A stretch of DNA of 64,000 nucleotides from UBA6382 sp963617965. Its GTDB lineage: Bacteria > Bacteroidota > Bacteroidia > Bacteroidales > Bacteroidaceae. The notes beneath the pieces are model-generated. The model was not told the DNA's origin and did not search any database. It worked only from the letters and a program-made list of their open reading frames with translations. This document shows positions 34,332 through 43,407 of this stretch, in pieces. The stretch covers positions 1 to 64,000 of the forward strand of contig CAVEQO010000009.1 in NCBI GenBank assembly GCA_963617965.1, given 5' to 3'. Within the stretch, counting starts at the first letter, position 1; the number at the start of each line of letters is the position of its first letter. A program made the translations under genes and the position numbers.

Positions 34332-36800
34332 TCACAGTTCCTTTGGTGTGTACAGAGCTTTCCACCAAGCGTCATCACCCTTGAGATACTTGTCAAACCA
34401 GGCGGTCATGGTATTGATCCATTTTTTCCGCTTGTGGAAATCCATGATGCCGTGGTTCTCGCCTTCCACCACGACAAAAGCCGTCGGCGTGCCGAGCAGT
34501 TTCAGTGCCGTGTACATCTGGATTGACTCCCCTATCGGCACATTGGTGTCTGCGGAGCCGTGGGTAAACAGCAGTGGAGTCCTTATCTTGTCGGCATTAT
34601 ACAGCGGCGAGCGGTCAACGAACAGATCCTTGCGCGTCCACGGATATGAATCCGCAGCACAGACCTGACTGTAGCTGTAGCCCCAGTATCCCTCGCCCCA
34701 ATAGCTTGTATGGTCAGATATTCCGGCGTGGCTGATGCCGGCGGCAAACAGGTCTGTCTTTGCAAGCAGCAGCTGCGTCATGAAACCGCCATACGAGGCA
34801 CTCACGCAACCAATTCGGTTCCCGTCCACCCATGCATTGCTGTCCCGGAAGCCCTGCACTGTCTCAATAATGTCCTCCGCGATGCCCTCACCCATAGTGT
34901 TGACATGACGCGACGCCCATTCCTGACCGAACCCGGAGGCTCCGCCCGGATTGCACACAAGCACCACATAACCCATCGAATTCCAGTAGTGTGCAGGATA
35001 ATGACCGCCACCGCCAAAACGTCTGGTGGTCGGACTACAGCCGCCATAGTAGTGCACGATGACCGGATATTTTTCCGCCGGGTTGAAATCCGCAGGCAGA
35101 TAGTAATGCCCCGTCAGCCTGTACCCTCGCCGGCTATCCACACTGAACGGCAGACAGGTGCCAATGCTCACATCCGCCATCCGTTCTGCGTTGGCGTCAT
35201 CAAAGAGCGAGCACTTGAAGTTCTTCGTGTTTATCTCATAAAGCCGGTCAGGTACACAGGCACTGCATACGCTGCACAGCGCCACACTGCCGTCGGCCGA
35301 AACAGAAATGTCCAACACATTGTCGGCAGGAACGGGCACATTGTCTATCCGCCCGGTCTTGGCATCAAGCCGATAGAGGCACACGGAGTCTGCGTTGTTG
35401 GCGGTAAAGAAGATTTTGCCGCCCGTGCGCAGAACGGCCACGTCCGCCACAGACGGGCCGAAACCTCGAGTTACTGGAGCAACATCTCTGGTGTTCAGGT
35501 CATACAGGAACATCTGATAATCATACATGTTCGGGACAACGCTGTCAGGCAGAGTGCAGCCAATCCTGCCAAAAGCCTCCGCGCTTCCCACAACCACGAG
35601 TTTTCCTGTCCCAGGCACATAAGCGATACTGTTGACAAATCCCTCGCGGGAAATCAGCGTGTCGCATTCCATAGTCCGGAGATTCAACCGGCAATACGTG
35701 GAAAGACCAGTAGGACGCTTCGTGAGACGCTGTTCGGAAAAGGAGAAAACCAGACTCTGCCCGTCCGGTGAAATATCACACAGGTATACAGGTTTGTTTC
35801 CGTAAGTCAGTGTCTGCGTGACGCCCGTAGCCAGATCCATTTTCTGCAACGAGCAACGGTTGCGCCACCCCGGTTGCCGGTCATCGGGAGAAAGGATCTC
35901 GTATACCTGGTCTTCACGCTGCGGACCCTTGACCAGTTTGCGGAAGACCAGAAAGTCTTCCGTGGGAGACATCACGAAATCAGTTTCAGGCAACCGGCTG
36001 CAAATCACCTCTTCAGACAAATCCGCAGGATTTATGCTCACCAGCGAACTGAAGCCGTCGGCACGGCGCACTTTCAGCAAGCGGTCTGTCTTCGGCATCC
36101 ATCTCATGCCGCCTTCCGTGGAAAGAACCTTTTTCGTGGCGATTTCAACAACCCTGCTGTCGCTCTGCCATTTACCTTCAGAGTCGTACCGCGAGGTGGT
36201 ATACATGGCATATTTTCCGGACGGCGACACGGAGATTCCACCGTAACGTTTCATGCACAACACATCAGTCATGTCAAACGGCCGCACAGTTTTCGCACCG
36301 GCACGCACCGGCACAAGAGCCACCGGCTTCTTCCCATCGGTCTCAACCGACACGTGCGGCGGCACTGTGTCGGCCATTATTTTCACCACAACGTCATACT
36401 GACCGCGCTGCAGCCCCTCCTGCCCGTTGTGTTCACGGCCGTCTATGTAGACCTTATACGAGCGAGGGCCGCTGACACTGACCTTCACCTTTGCGAATGT
36501 CTCCAGCCTGAAAGGGAACGAAAACACCACCAGCCGCTTCTCACAGGCAGGACAGCAGAACTCCGAGCTGTCGGCGGACAGGCTCACGGTTCTGCCCTCC
36601 TGCAACCTGTCCGTAGACACAGGAGTCTTGAGAAAATCAAACGAAGCGAACTTTTCCTGAGAGGTGTCGGTGCTGTCAATCACGAGAGGCGACTGCAGCA
36701 CAAACGGTCCGGTCATGCGTACCGTATCCACATCAATGCCGTAAGCCTTTGACAGAGACAGGCACAGCATGAGCAACGCACACTTGATATGATTTTTCAT
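34332..36800 (-). CDS. S9-family prolyl oligopeptidase-type peptidase
   Basis: An 822-residue exported serine peptidase. I chose the ATG at 36800, giving signal peptide MKNHIKCALLMLCLSLSKAYG; the longer frame adds eight non-signal residues overlapping mscL's end. The middle (residues about 190-560) is a beta-propeller of WD-like blades (for example the GGISVSPSGKYAMYTTSRYD and ISPDGQSLVFSFSEQ stretches). The C-terminal hydrolase has the nucleophile in SASYGGF (GxSxGG variant), Asp in FTHGSADTNVP and His in EGENHGIMDF. Such DPP4/acylaminoacyl-peptidase-like enzymes trim peptides in the periplasm. A cysteine pair CPAC lies near residue 75-90. It follows mscL by 20 bp. Confidence 0.88.
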   Translation of the reverse strand: MKNHIKCALLMLCLSLSKAYGIDVDTVRMTGPFVLQSPLVIDSTDTSQEKFASFDFLKTPVSTDRLQEGRTVSLSADSSEFCCPACEKRLVVFSFPFRLETFAKVKVSVSGPRSYKVYIDGREHNGQEGLQRGQYDVVVKIMADTVPPHVSVETDGKKPVALVPVRAGAKTVRPFDMTDVLCMKRYGGISVSPSGKYAMYTTSRYDSEGKWQSDSRVVEIATKKVLSTEGGMRWMPKTDRLLKVRRADGFSSLVSINPADLSEEVICSRLPETDFVMSPTEDFLVFRKLVKGPQREDQVYEILSPDDRQPGWRNRCSLQKMDLATGVTQTLTYGNKPVYLCDISPDGQSLVFSFSEQRLTKRPTGLSTYCRLNLRTMECDTLISREGFVNSIAYVPGTGKLVVVGSAEAFGRIGCTLPDSVVPNMYDYQMFLYDLNTRDVAPVTRGFGPSVADVAVLRTGGKIFFTANNADSVCLYRLDAKTGRIDNVPVPADNVLDISVSADGSVALCSVCSACVPDRLYEINTKNFKCSLFDDANAERMADVSIGTCLPFSVDSRRGYRLTGHYYLPADFNPAEKYPVIVHYYGGCSPTTRRFGGGGHYPAHYWNSMGYVVLVCNPGGASGFGQEWASRHVNTMGEGIAEDIIETVQGFRDSNAWVDGNRIGCVSASYGGFMTQLLLAKTDLFAAGISHAGISDHTSYWGEGYWGYSYSQVCAADSYPWTRKDLFVDRSPLYNADKIRTPLLFTHGSADTNVPIGESIQMYTALKLLGTPTAFVVVEGENHGIMDFHKRKKWINTMTAWFDKYLKGDDAWWKALYTPKEL

Positions 36801-36820
36801 ATTTCCGCAGATTCTACACC

Positions 36821-37231
36821 TCATTGTTTCTTTGCCAGAATGTCACGAATCTCCGTGAGGAGTTTTTCCTCCTTTGACGGTTCGGGCTCCACTGCCGTTG
36901 CGGGAGCTTCCGCTTTCTTTCTTGTCAGCTTCACCAGAGTCCTCACCATTACGAACACGCACAAGGCTATTATAAGAAAATCCACCACGTCCTGAATCAG
37001 CTGCCCATAGTTGAGCGTGACGGCTTCCGCCCCGTCCTGCGCTTCCTTGACGATCAGTTTCAAGTCTGTAAAATCCACTCCACCGGTGAGCACTCCGATA
37101 GGCGGCATGATGACGTTGTTGACAAGCGAACTGACGATTTTGCCGAACGCTCCGCCTATTATCACACCGACAGCCATGTCAATGGCATTGCCCTTGACAG
37201 CAAACTCTTTAAAATCCTTAATAAAACCCAT
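36821..37231 (-). CDS. mscL: Large-conductance mechanosensitive channel MscL
   Basis: A homopentameric inner-membrane channel that opens on osmotic downshock. The 136-residue protein has the N-terminal amphipathic helix GFIKDFKEFAVKGNAIDMAVGVIIGGAFGKIVSSLVNNVIMPPIG with TM1, TM2 around FLIIALCVFVMVRTL, and a charged C-terminal coiled tail with EEKLLTEIRDIL. It has a TACTTTTG -7 box and lies head to head with gapA. The S9 peptidase gene follows and may be co-transcribed. Confidence 0.97.
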   Translation of the reverse strand: MGFIKDFKEFAVKGNAIDMAVGVIIGGAFGKIVSSLVNNVIMPPIGVLTGGVDFTDLKLIVKEAQDGAEAVTLNYGQLIQDVVDFLIIALCVFVMVRTLVKLTRKKAEAPATAVEPEPSKEEKLLTEIRDILAKKQ

Positions 37232-37262
37232 AATCGTTTCTTTTTTGTTGTTTGTTATGATG

Positions 37263-37290
37263 CAAAAGTAGATTTTTTTTAGTAATTTTG
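37263..37290. promoter_or_regulatory. Closely spaced divergent promoters mscL/gapA
   Basis: TACTTTTG (37270-37263, minus, for mscL) and TAATTTTG (37283-37290, plus, for gapA) are only 12 bp apart, so their polymerase footprints would overlap. The gapA leader is then about 100 nt and the mscL leader about 25 nt. Confidence 0.6.
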
Positions 37291-37396
37291 CACCCGATTA
37301 TCAAAAGAATAGCACAAAGGAACGCACACTATTTCCTTAACGCTCACGACCAGACAAAAATTTTCTTTATAAATCTTTTTTAAACAACACAGAATT

Positions 37397-38425
37397 ATGG
37401 CAACAAAAGTAGCAATTAACGGTTTCGGCCGCATTGGTCGTCTCGCTTTCCGCCAGATGTTTGAGGCAGACGGTTATGAAGTTGTAGCTATCAACGACCT
37501 GACCTCTCCCAAGATGCTCGCTCATCTTCTCAAGTATGACACCGCACAGGGCGGTTTCGCCGGCAAATACGGCGAGGGAAAGCACACTGTAGAAGCTACA
37601 GACAACTCTATTATCGTTGACGGCAAGGAGATCACCATCTATGCCAAGCCCAACGCAGCAGAACTTCCCTGGGGAGAACTTGATGTAGACGTAGTGCTTG
37701 AGTGCACCGGCTTCTACACATCGAAAGCCAAGGCAGAGGCTCACCTTCAGGCTGGTGCCAAGAAGGTTGTCATCTCCGCTCCCGCAGGCAACGACCTCCC
37801 CACCATTGTTTACAACGTCAACCACAAGACCCTGACAGCCGCCGACAAGATCATCTCCGCTGCTTCATGCACCACGAACTGTCTGGCTCCCATGGCTGCC
37901 GCACTCAACGCATACGCTCCTATCCAGTCGGGCATCATGTCCACTATCCACGCCTACACCGGCGACCAGATGATTCTTGACGGTCCGCAGCGCAAGGGCG
38001 ACCTCCGCCGCTCGCGTGCCGGAGCACAGAACATCGTACCCAACTCTACCGGAGCAGCCAAGGCCATCGGTCTCGTAATCCCTGAACTCAACGGCAAGCT
38101 CATCGGTTCTGCACAGCGCGTTCCGACTCCTACGGGTTCCACCACCATACTTATCGCCGTTGTCAAGGGCAAGGACGTTACCGTGGAAGGCATCAACGCC
38201 GCCATGAAGGCTGCCGCCACAGAGTCCTACGGCTACAACGAAGACCAGATCGTTTCTTCCGATATCATCGGCATGAAGTACGGTTCGCTCTTTGACGCCA
38301 CCCAGACCATGGTTTCAAAGGTGGATGACGACACCTATCAGGTACAGGTTGTTTCGTGGTATGACAACGAGAACTCCTATACCTCCCAGATGGTACGTAC
38401 CATAAAGTACTTCTCTGAGATTTAA
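37397..38425 (+). CDS. gapA: Glyceraldehyde-3-phosphate dehydrogenase
   Basis: Oxidises and phosphorylates glyceraldehyde 3-phosphate in glycolysis. The 342-residue protein has NAD-binding INGFGRIGRLAFR at the start, the catalytic Cys158 in SAASCTTNCLAP and HAYTGDQ with the base His. The phosphate-site sequence is RSRAGAQNIVPNSTGAAKA, and WYDNENSYTSQMV lies near the end. The acidic residue after the Rossmann fold (INDLTS) favours NAD. Codon use is markedly biased, as expected of a highly expressed gene. Confidence 0.97.
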   Translation: MATKVAINGFGRIGRLAFRQMFEADGYEVVAINDLTSPKMLAHLLKYDTAQGGFAGKYGEGKHTVEATDNSIIVDGKEITIYAKPNAAELPWGELDVDVVLECTGFYTSKAKAEAHLQAGAKKVVISAPAGNDLPTIVYNVNHKTLTAADKIISAASCTTNCLAPMAAALNAYAPIQSGIMSTIHAYTGDQMILDGPQRKGDLRRSRAGAQNIVPNSTGAAKAIGLVIPELNGKLIGSAQRVPTPTGSTTILIAVVKGKDVTVEGINAAMKAAATESYGYNEDQIVSSDIIGMKYGSLFDATQTMVSKVDDDTYQVQVVSWYDNENSYTSQMVRTIKYFSEI

Positions 38426-38453
38426 CCGTTTCGGATGAACTAACCGGACACAT

Positions 38454-38498
38454 CAGGAGGCAAGCCCTGTCCACCGCAGGTGCTTGTCTCCTGTTTTT
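38454..38498 (+). terminator. Terminator between gapA and miaA
   Basis: Arms CAGGAG.CAAGC and GCTTG.CTCCTG (one internal mismatch) followed by TTTTTG, 29 bp after the gapA stop. No promoter is seen between this hairpin and miaA, so some read-through is likely. Confidence 0.75.
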
Positions 38499-38515
38499 GT
38501 CATACAGGCGAAACG

Positions 38516-39463
38516 ATGCACGCAGCAGACCTTGCCCACATGATTACCATAATCGGTCCAACAGCCAGCGGCAAGACGGCTCTGGCCGTTGCTCTGGCAG
38601 ACGCTATCGGTACGGAGATCATCAGCGGTGACAGCCGGCAGGTATATTGCGGCATGGACATAGGTACAGGCAAAGACCTCAACGAATATACCGTCAACGG
38701 CAGGTCTGTAGCATACCACCTGATAGACATTGTGTCGGCGGGCAGCAAATACACCGTATATAATTTCCAGCACGATTTCCTCAAAGTCTACAACGACATG
38801 ATCCGGCGCGGAAAGACTCCCGTCTTCTGTGGCGGTTCGGGGCTTTACATGGAGTCGGTGCTGAGGAGCTATCGCCTTTTTGAAGTTCCCGAGAACGTCC
38901 CGCTAAGAGATTCGCTGAAGAACAAGAGTCTTGATGAACTCACCTCCATCCTCTCTTCGTTCAAGACTCTTCACAACACCACCGATGTCGACACGTCACA
39001 GAGGGCCATCCGCGCAATTGAGATAGAGACCTTCCATCAGAACATTCCTGCCGGGCAACGGTCTTTCCCCAAAATCCATTCCGTGACTTTCGGCATAGAC
39101 ATTCCACGCGACATACGCCGCCAACGCATCACCCGGAGACTCCATTCACGGCTTGGGGAAGGCCTGGTGGACGAGGTAAGAGAACTGCTCGACAGCGGCA
39201 TATCACCCGAAAGTCTCATCTACTACGGACTGGAATACAAATACATCACACTCTATCTCACAGGACAAACGGGCTACGACAAGATGGTTCATGACCTTGA
39301 GATTGCCATTCACCAGTTTGCCAAGCGACAAATGACCTGGTTCCGGGGAATGGAACGCAGGGGAATAAAGATTCATTGGATTGACGGGACCCTGCCTGTA
39401 AAACAAAAGCTTGACATCATACTGCAAACAACGAAAGAAGACCTCAAACAACAAAAGCCATGA
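38516..39463 (+). CDS. miaA: tRNA dimethylallyltransferase MiaA
   Basis: Adds a dimethylallyl group to A37 of tRNAs reading UNN codons. I chose the ATG at 38516; an earlier ATG at 38480 lies inside the gapA terminator, and one at 38540 (MITIIGPTASGKT) would also give a complete P-loop. The protein has GPTASGKTALA (P-loop), SGDSRQVYCGMDIGTGK, FCGGSGLYMESVL, IRAIEIE and FAKRQMTWFRGM. At about 315 residues it is full length. Its sequence diverges from canonical MiaA (for example DLNEYTVNGRSVAYHLID), as in the second MiaA copy of many Bacteroidales. Its stop overlaps the next ATG by 4 bp. Confidence 0.9.
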   Translation: MHAADLAHMITIIGPTASGKTALAVALADAIGTEIISGDSRQVYCGMDIGTGKDLNEYTVNGRSVAYHLIDIVSAGSKYTVYNFQHDFLKVYNDMIRRGKTPVFCGGSGLYMESVLRSYRLFEVPENVPLRDSLKNKSLDELTSILSSFKTLHNTTDVDTSQRAIRAIEIETFHQNIPAGQRSFPKIHSVTFGIDIPRDIRRQRITRRLHSRLGEGLVDEVRELLDSGISPESLIYYGLEYKYITLYLTGQTGYDKMVHDLEIAIHQFAKRQMTWFRGMERRGIKIHWIDGTLPVKQKLDIILQTTKEDLKQQKP

Positions 39464-40926
39464 ACAAATCCATCTTTGCCGCACTGTCGCTCGCAGCGGC
39501 TCTTTTCCCACCATCGGCATCTGCCCAAGTCGCCAAAATCGGCAGCACAGAATACACTACCATTGAAGCAGCCTTCACCAACGCGGCAGACGGCGAAACC
39601 ATCACCGTGACAGGCGATGCAAGCATCACCAACGCTATAACCGTTGGCAAAAACATCACGCTTGACCTGCAGGAGTTCACAATAAGCAACGGCAGCACAG
39701 AAACAGATTTGATAAAAGTAAGTTCCAATGCAACACTTACAATAAAAGGGAACGGACTCATCGTAAATTCCGGAACAAACGCCTGCAATATCATAAAAGT
39801 TCTGGGAACGCTTAATCTGGAAAGCGGAACTCTGCGTTCATGTGTATCAAGCTATGGAGTCATACAAATTTATAACGGGACTTTCAACATGACAGGAGGC
39901 TGCGTGGAAAACACCTGTTCCGGCACTAGCAGTAAAGAATATTATGAACAGAAATGTACGGCCATACATACACAATACACGAAAGACAACACAAATGAAA
40001 CAATCCTGACGGGCGGAAAGATTTCCTCAAAGAAAGCCGCAATATACAATGCGAGCAACAGCGACAAAGCTAAAGTGGATATCAGCGACGATGTTGAAAT
40101 AAGCGGACTGCTGTATGCCAACAAGCCGCAATTTTATACCACCGTCCCATCGTACTGCCAAATATATACCACAGAAACAACTGTAGGTACTCTTGACAAC
40201 GTCATATATAACACAACCGGCAACTCTACCTGTACAAAACTCGTCCTCTCCGACAGCCACCAGTTCATGTCACCGAAAGAATTTACCGCAACAGCCTCAT
40301 CCTACACGAGAGACATGACAAACGCATGGGGTACGCTCTGTGTTCCGTTTTCCATTGACATTGACGGCAGCAATGTGGAGTTCTACCAAATTACCGGCGT
40401 GAGCGACAATGAACTGACTCTGTCACAAAACACATCAGACATAGAAGCCGGAACACCTGTCGTGATAAAGAAGAAAGACACGTCCTCAAATCAGATAAGC
40501 ATTGTTGGAGTGGCAAACTGCACCGTGTGTACCGAAGCCGCAGACCCAACGACTTCCGATGCAAACATGTACGGCACTTTTACGGGAACAACCATCAAGA
40601 ACACCGACGAACTGAGTTACTATTTCATAGCCGACAACATGTTCTATCAGGCGGGCAGGGACACGACTGTCCCTCCTTTCCGCTCGTATTTCACCCTCAG
40701 CAACTACAATCCCAACTCAAACACCTGGAGTCCGTCTCCGTCTTTCTGTATCAACATTTCCGGAAACGAAATTACCGGTATGCAATCCGCTACCGACACA
40801 ACAGGATTTCTTGACGGAATTGTAGCCGTCTACAACACCTGCGGCATACGGCAGACCGGCATACAACCGGGTGTCAACATCGTTAAGTACAGCAACGGGG
40901 CAACAAGAAAGATAATTATAAAATAG
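39460..40926 (+). CDS. Secreted beta-helix-like surface protein
   Basis: A 488-residue exported protein with signal peptide MNKSIFAALSLAAALFPPSASAQ. Residues about 25-210 are short strand repeats of right-handed beta-helix type (ATLTIKGNGLIVNSG, GTLNLESGTLRSC, GVIQIYNGTFNMTGGC). Residues about 275-360 contain a sandwich domain with AWGTLCVPFSIDI and AGTPVVIKKK, common in Prevotella-like secreted proteins. The C-terminus (VAVYNTCGIRQTG, PGVNIVKYSNG, IIIK) resembles a reduced T9SS sorting tail. It is Cys-containing and Thr/Ser/Asn-rich, unlike the housekeeping neighbours. Its ATG overlaps the miaA stop, an odd coupling for a surface protein. No function is known. Confidence 0.75.
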   Translation: MNKSIFAALSLAAALFPPSASAQVAKIGSTEYTTIEAAFTNAADGETITVTGDASITNAITVGKNITLDLQEFTISNGSTETDLIKVSSNATLTIKGNGLIVNSGTNACNIIKVLGTLNLESGTLRSCVSSYGVIQIYNGTFNMTGGCVENTCSGTSSKEYYEQKCTAIHTQYTKDNTNETILTGGKISSKKAAIYNASNSDKAKVDISDDVEISGLLYANKPQFYTTVPSYCQIYTTETTVGTLDNVIYNTTGNSTCTKLVLSDSHQFMSPKEFTATASSYTRDMTNAWGTLCVPFSIDIDGSNVEFYQITGVSDNELTLSQNTSDIEAGTPVVIKKKDTSSNQISIVGVANCTVCTEAADPTTSDANMYGTFTGTTIKNTDELSYYFIADNMFYQAGRDTTVPPFRSYFTLSNYNPNSNTWSPSPSFCINISGNEITGMQSATDTTGFLDGIVAVYNTCGIRQTGIQPGVNIVKYSNGATRKIIIK

Positions 40927-40968
40927 CTTTTCCAGAAGCAAACCGCGAAACAATCATTACACAATCAC

Positions 40969-41163
40969 ATGAAAAAGAAATACAGCACTCCACAAGTACA
41001 CGTAGTTGCAGTAAGTCCCGTCCATGTCATTGCCGCCAGTGCCACACCATCCTCACTTAAATACGGCAGTTCCAATGAGACTGAGGGCCCCACTGTCGCA
41101 GAATCATTCGGATTTGCAGGCGGATTGACAGAAGAGGAGAACACAGACGACTCCCCTTTTTGA
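40969..41163 (+). CDS. Short MKKKY-type peptide, Bacteroidales
   Basis: A 64-residue product with opening MKKKYSTPQVHVVAVSP, then a small hydrophobic VIAASAT stretch, a Gly/Ser/Glu-rich part and an acidic tail (EEENTDDSPF). Short proteins opening MKKxYxxP with a leucine- or alanine-rich ..AxS motif near residue 25 are frequent and uncharacterised in Prevotella-like genomes. The shape, a charged leader followed by a polar core, recalls a peptide precursor, but no modification or export gene is next to it. It follows the beta-helix gene by 42 bp and is closed by a strong terminator, so the two probably share a transcript. Confidence 0.6.
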   Translation: MKKKYSTPQVHVVAVSPVHVIAASATPSSLKYGSSNETEGPTVAESFGFAGGLTEEENTDDSPF

Positions 41164-41201
41164 ACGGGGTCAACTCCGGACAGGGGCTCAGCAGAAATTT
41201 A

Positions 41202-41240
41202 GTGGGGATAAGCCAAAGTCTTGCTTATCCCCACTTTTTG
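41202..41240 (+). terminator. Terminator after short peptide gene
   Basis: A perfect 12-bp stem (GTGGGGATAAGC with GCTTATCCCCAC), nine-base loop, then TTTTT. It closes the miaA/beta-helix/peptide unit and lies next to the stop of the convergent gene. Confidence 0.88.
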
Positions 41241-41246
41241 TAAGGT

Positions 41247-41756
41247 CTATTTCCCGGCATCCTTCCGGGCAAGATAATCACTGTAGATGTTCAGCCTTAC
41301 AAAATAGGTGTCGCCTTTGCCCCTGTACAGACCGAGCGAAAAAACATTTTCGTGACCGTCGTCCGTGTAGGCATAAAGCCGGAGGCAATTCCCGGACTTG
41401 CTCATGGACTGCACGTCGGAATAGCTTTCCTTGATTTTTGACAGAGCCATGTCAAAACCGTTGTTAGCCTCCTTTTTCGATGCATATTTGTTGTAGCCGA
41501 AGACATTGTAGAACAAGCCCTCTGAAGTGAATTTCATGCCTACTGTGGCAAAGTCAACGCCAAAGACGCTGCGGTTTTGCAAAAACACCCCGTCGTCAGT
41601 GACAATCGGATCGAGTCTCTGCTCCTGCAGACTGTTGACAACACTCTCGCAGGCATCTCCTATCACGCAATTCCAGTAAGAGGTCTCTATTTTTTGCGCT
41701 TTGGTGCTCACGCACAGCACGAACAGCAATGAAAGGAAGAAAACGTTTCTTTTCAT
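41247..41756 (-). CDS. Small secreted protein of unknown function
   Basis: I chose the ATG at 41756, which opens MKRNVFFLSLLFVLCVSTKAQ, a clear signal peptide; the frame extends upstream into the FadL-type gene. The mature part is about 148 residues. It contains NCVIGDACESVVNSLQEQ, a predicted helix-strand pattern with GVFLQNRSVFGVDFATVGMKF and FYNVFGYNKYASKKEA, and paired cysteines that could form a disulfide. I do not recognise the family. It follows the FadL-type porin gene by 11 bp, so the two are probably co-expressed. Confidence 0.65.
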   Translation of the reverse strand: MKRNVFFLSLLFVLCVSTKAQKIETSYWNCVIGDACESVVNSLQEQRLDPIVTDDGVFLQNRSVFGVDFATVGMKFTSEGLFYNVFGYNKYASKKEANNGFDMALSKIKESYSDVQSMSKSGNCLRLYAYTDDGHENVFSLGLYRGKGDTYFVRLNIYSDYLARKDAGK

Positions 41757-41767
41757 GGCATCAGAAA

Positions 41768-43318
41768 TCAGAAGCGGTAGCCCAGAGTCAAGGCTATCTG
41801 CGATTTGTTGAGTTTCACATGTCGGGAAGGACAGACATTCATGCTGTTGGGTACAGCATAGAAAGAGCCGTCTCTTGATGCCGAGAAAGTATAGAGTGTG
41901 CCGTTCTGGCACTGATACAGCCAACTTGCATCTGCGTAGAAAGCCCCGAACTTCACACCGATGCCGGCCGTGTAGCGTTTTACAGACGAAACGTTGAGAT
42001 AGTCCGTAGAAGTTGAGGCATCGATTGATGCACTGTTTATGTACTGGTTACGGAACGCCTTGCTGTCAACAGCCGAAGTAACATAATTGTATCCGGCACG
42101 CAGATAGAAATTGCGCACCGGGGTCAACTCCGCACCGACCTTTAGAGTGTGCGTCCCTTTAAGGTACTTGTGCGCCTGACGGTTCAACTCACGGTCTTTT
42201 GCGTCGCCCCAGTCATCGAAACTGTCGCCATACGACACCGATGCAGAAGAGTAGTCGGCGAACTCATATTCCGCTCCGACGGCCAACTTGCCAAAGAACG
42301 TATTGCCGACAGAGAGACCCAGTTTCCACGGGGAGCGCACTTTGTAGTCATAATCCAGCCAACCAGCCTTGCCAAAATCGCCCCACTGGGTACCGTAGGT
42401 GTCCAACAATGCCGTATTGCGGTATGTCAACTCATAGAACGTGGGTATCGCCAAAGTGAGACCGACCTTAAAATTGCTGTTGCTGACAGGCCTGACAATC
42501 ACGCCGAACTTGGCATCGTATCCCATGCCTTTCAGACTGTTGGTGTTTGTCAGCGTATAGAACCCGTCGGCAGTCCGGGTCTCCACATCAAGAAGGTCTT
42601 CCGTGTAGGCCATGGAACTTTTCCGAACCACATTGTACGCCGATGCCGTGACACCGAAATACCACTTGTCGTTTACGTTGAACGACAAGTTGCAGTCAAA
42701 GGCCTGATTACTTCCCCACCGCGCCTTGTTGTAGAAATGCGAAGATGCGCCATAGGCACTGTAGTTGCTCCCCTCGCTGCCAAGGAGATAAGCATCATAC
42801 GCCATTGCTGTCAACGGTGTGGCCACATCGGGACCACCCCAATAATTGCACAGGTCAGCAAGTTGCCATGTCTGCGATGCATAGCCAACGCCGCTAAGAT
42901 CCAAGGCTGACGATGCAACAAGTTGGTTGAAATCGTACTGCTTGTGGTAGTTGATACCGAAATTTATGAATTTCAACTGACCGTCCATTATCGGGAAACT
43001 GTATACAAATCCAAGCTGGTCAAACGATACATGATTGTTGTGATTGCCGTCAAACTCGTAACCTCCCGGTTGGGTAACCAGACTGGCAGTCACCGCCACA
43101 TCACTGTGCCTATACAGTCCAATTGCCGCCGGCGATGATGACATCGTGGACAAATCGCCACCGAGGGCACCCATGGCACCACCCATACCGACATACCGGG
43201 AAGTCCCGTTAAGGTCGACAGTACCCAGTTCCGCTATCTGATAAATATCTTGCGGAAAAACGCTTGAAGACACCAACACAAGTGCCGCAGCAACAAATAT
43301 TTTCTTTATAGTTATCAT
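41768..43318 (-). CDS. FadL/OmpP1-type outer-membrane transport protein
   Basis: A 516-residue outer-membrane barrel with signal peptide IKKIFVAAALVLVSSSVFPQ. The N-terminal hatch-like motif SRYVGMGGAMGALGGDLS, followed by SSSPAAIGLYRHSD, is typical of the Bacteroidales branch of the FadL/OmpP1 family. Aromatic-rich strands fill the rest, and the chain ends LTLGYRF. Members are often labelled hemin receptor without direct evidence. Hydrophobic-compound import is the family role, but the substrate here is unknown. It is followed by the small secreted protein gene. Confidence 0.8.
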   Translation of the reverse strand: MITIKKIFVAAALVLVSSSVFPQDIYQIAELGTVDLNGTSRYVGMGGAMGALGGDLSTMSSSPAAIGLYRHSDVAVTASLVTQPGGYEFDGNHNNHVSFDQLGFVYSFPIMDGQLKFINFGINYHKQYDFNQLVASSALDLSGVGYASQTWQLADLCNYWGGPDVATPLTAMAYDAYLLGSEGSNYSAYGASSHFYNKARWGSNQAFDCNLSFNVNDKWYFGVTASAYNVVRKSSMAYTEDLLDVETRTADGFYTLTNTNSLKGMGYDAKFGVIVRPVSNSNFKVGLTLAIPTFYELTYRNTALLDTYGTQWGDFGKAGWLDYDYKVRSPWKLGLSVGNTFFGKLAVGAEYEFADYSSASVSYGDSFDDWGDAKDRELNRQAHKYLKGTHTLKVGAELTPVRNFYLRAGYNYVTSAVDSKAFRNQYINSASIDASTSTDYLNVSSVKRYTAGIGVKFGAFYADASWLYQCQNGTLYTFSASRDGSFYAVPNSMNVCPSRHVKLNKSQIALTLGYRF

Positions 43319-43407
43319 GAGCGTTATAATTTTGTTTCAGACAAACGCTGCTATATGGAGAACTCTCCTTTTTCCAAAGAACCGCACAGCCGGGGATATG
43401 CGGATGC

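Noticed and set aside
41768..43318. Hemin receptor label for the FadL-type protein
   Set aside because: The label is a common database name without support here; no heme-binding or TonB-box features are visible.
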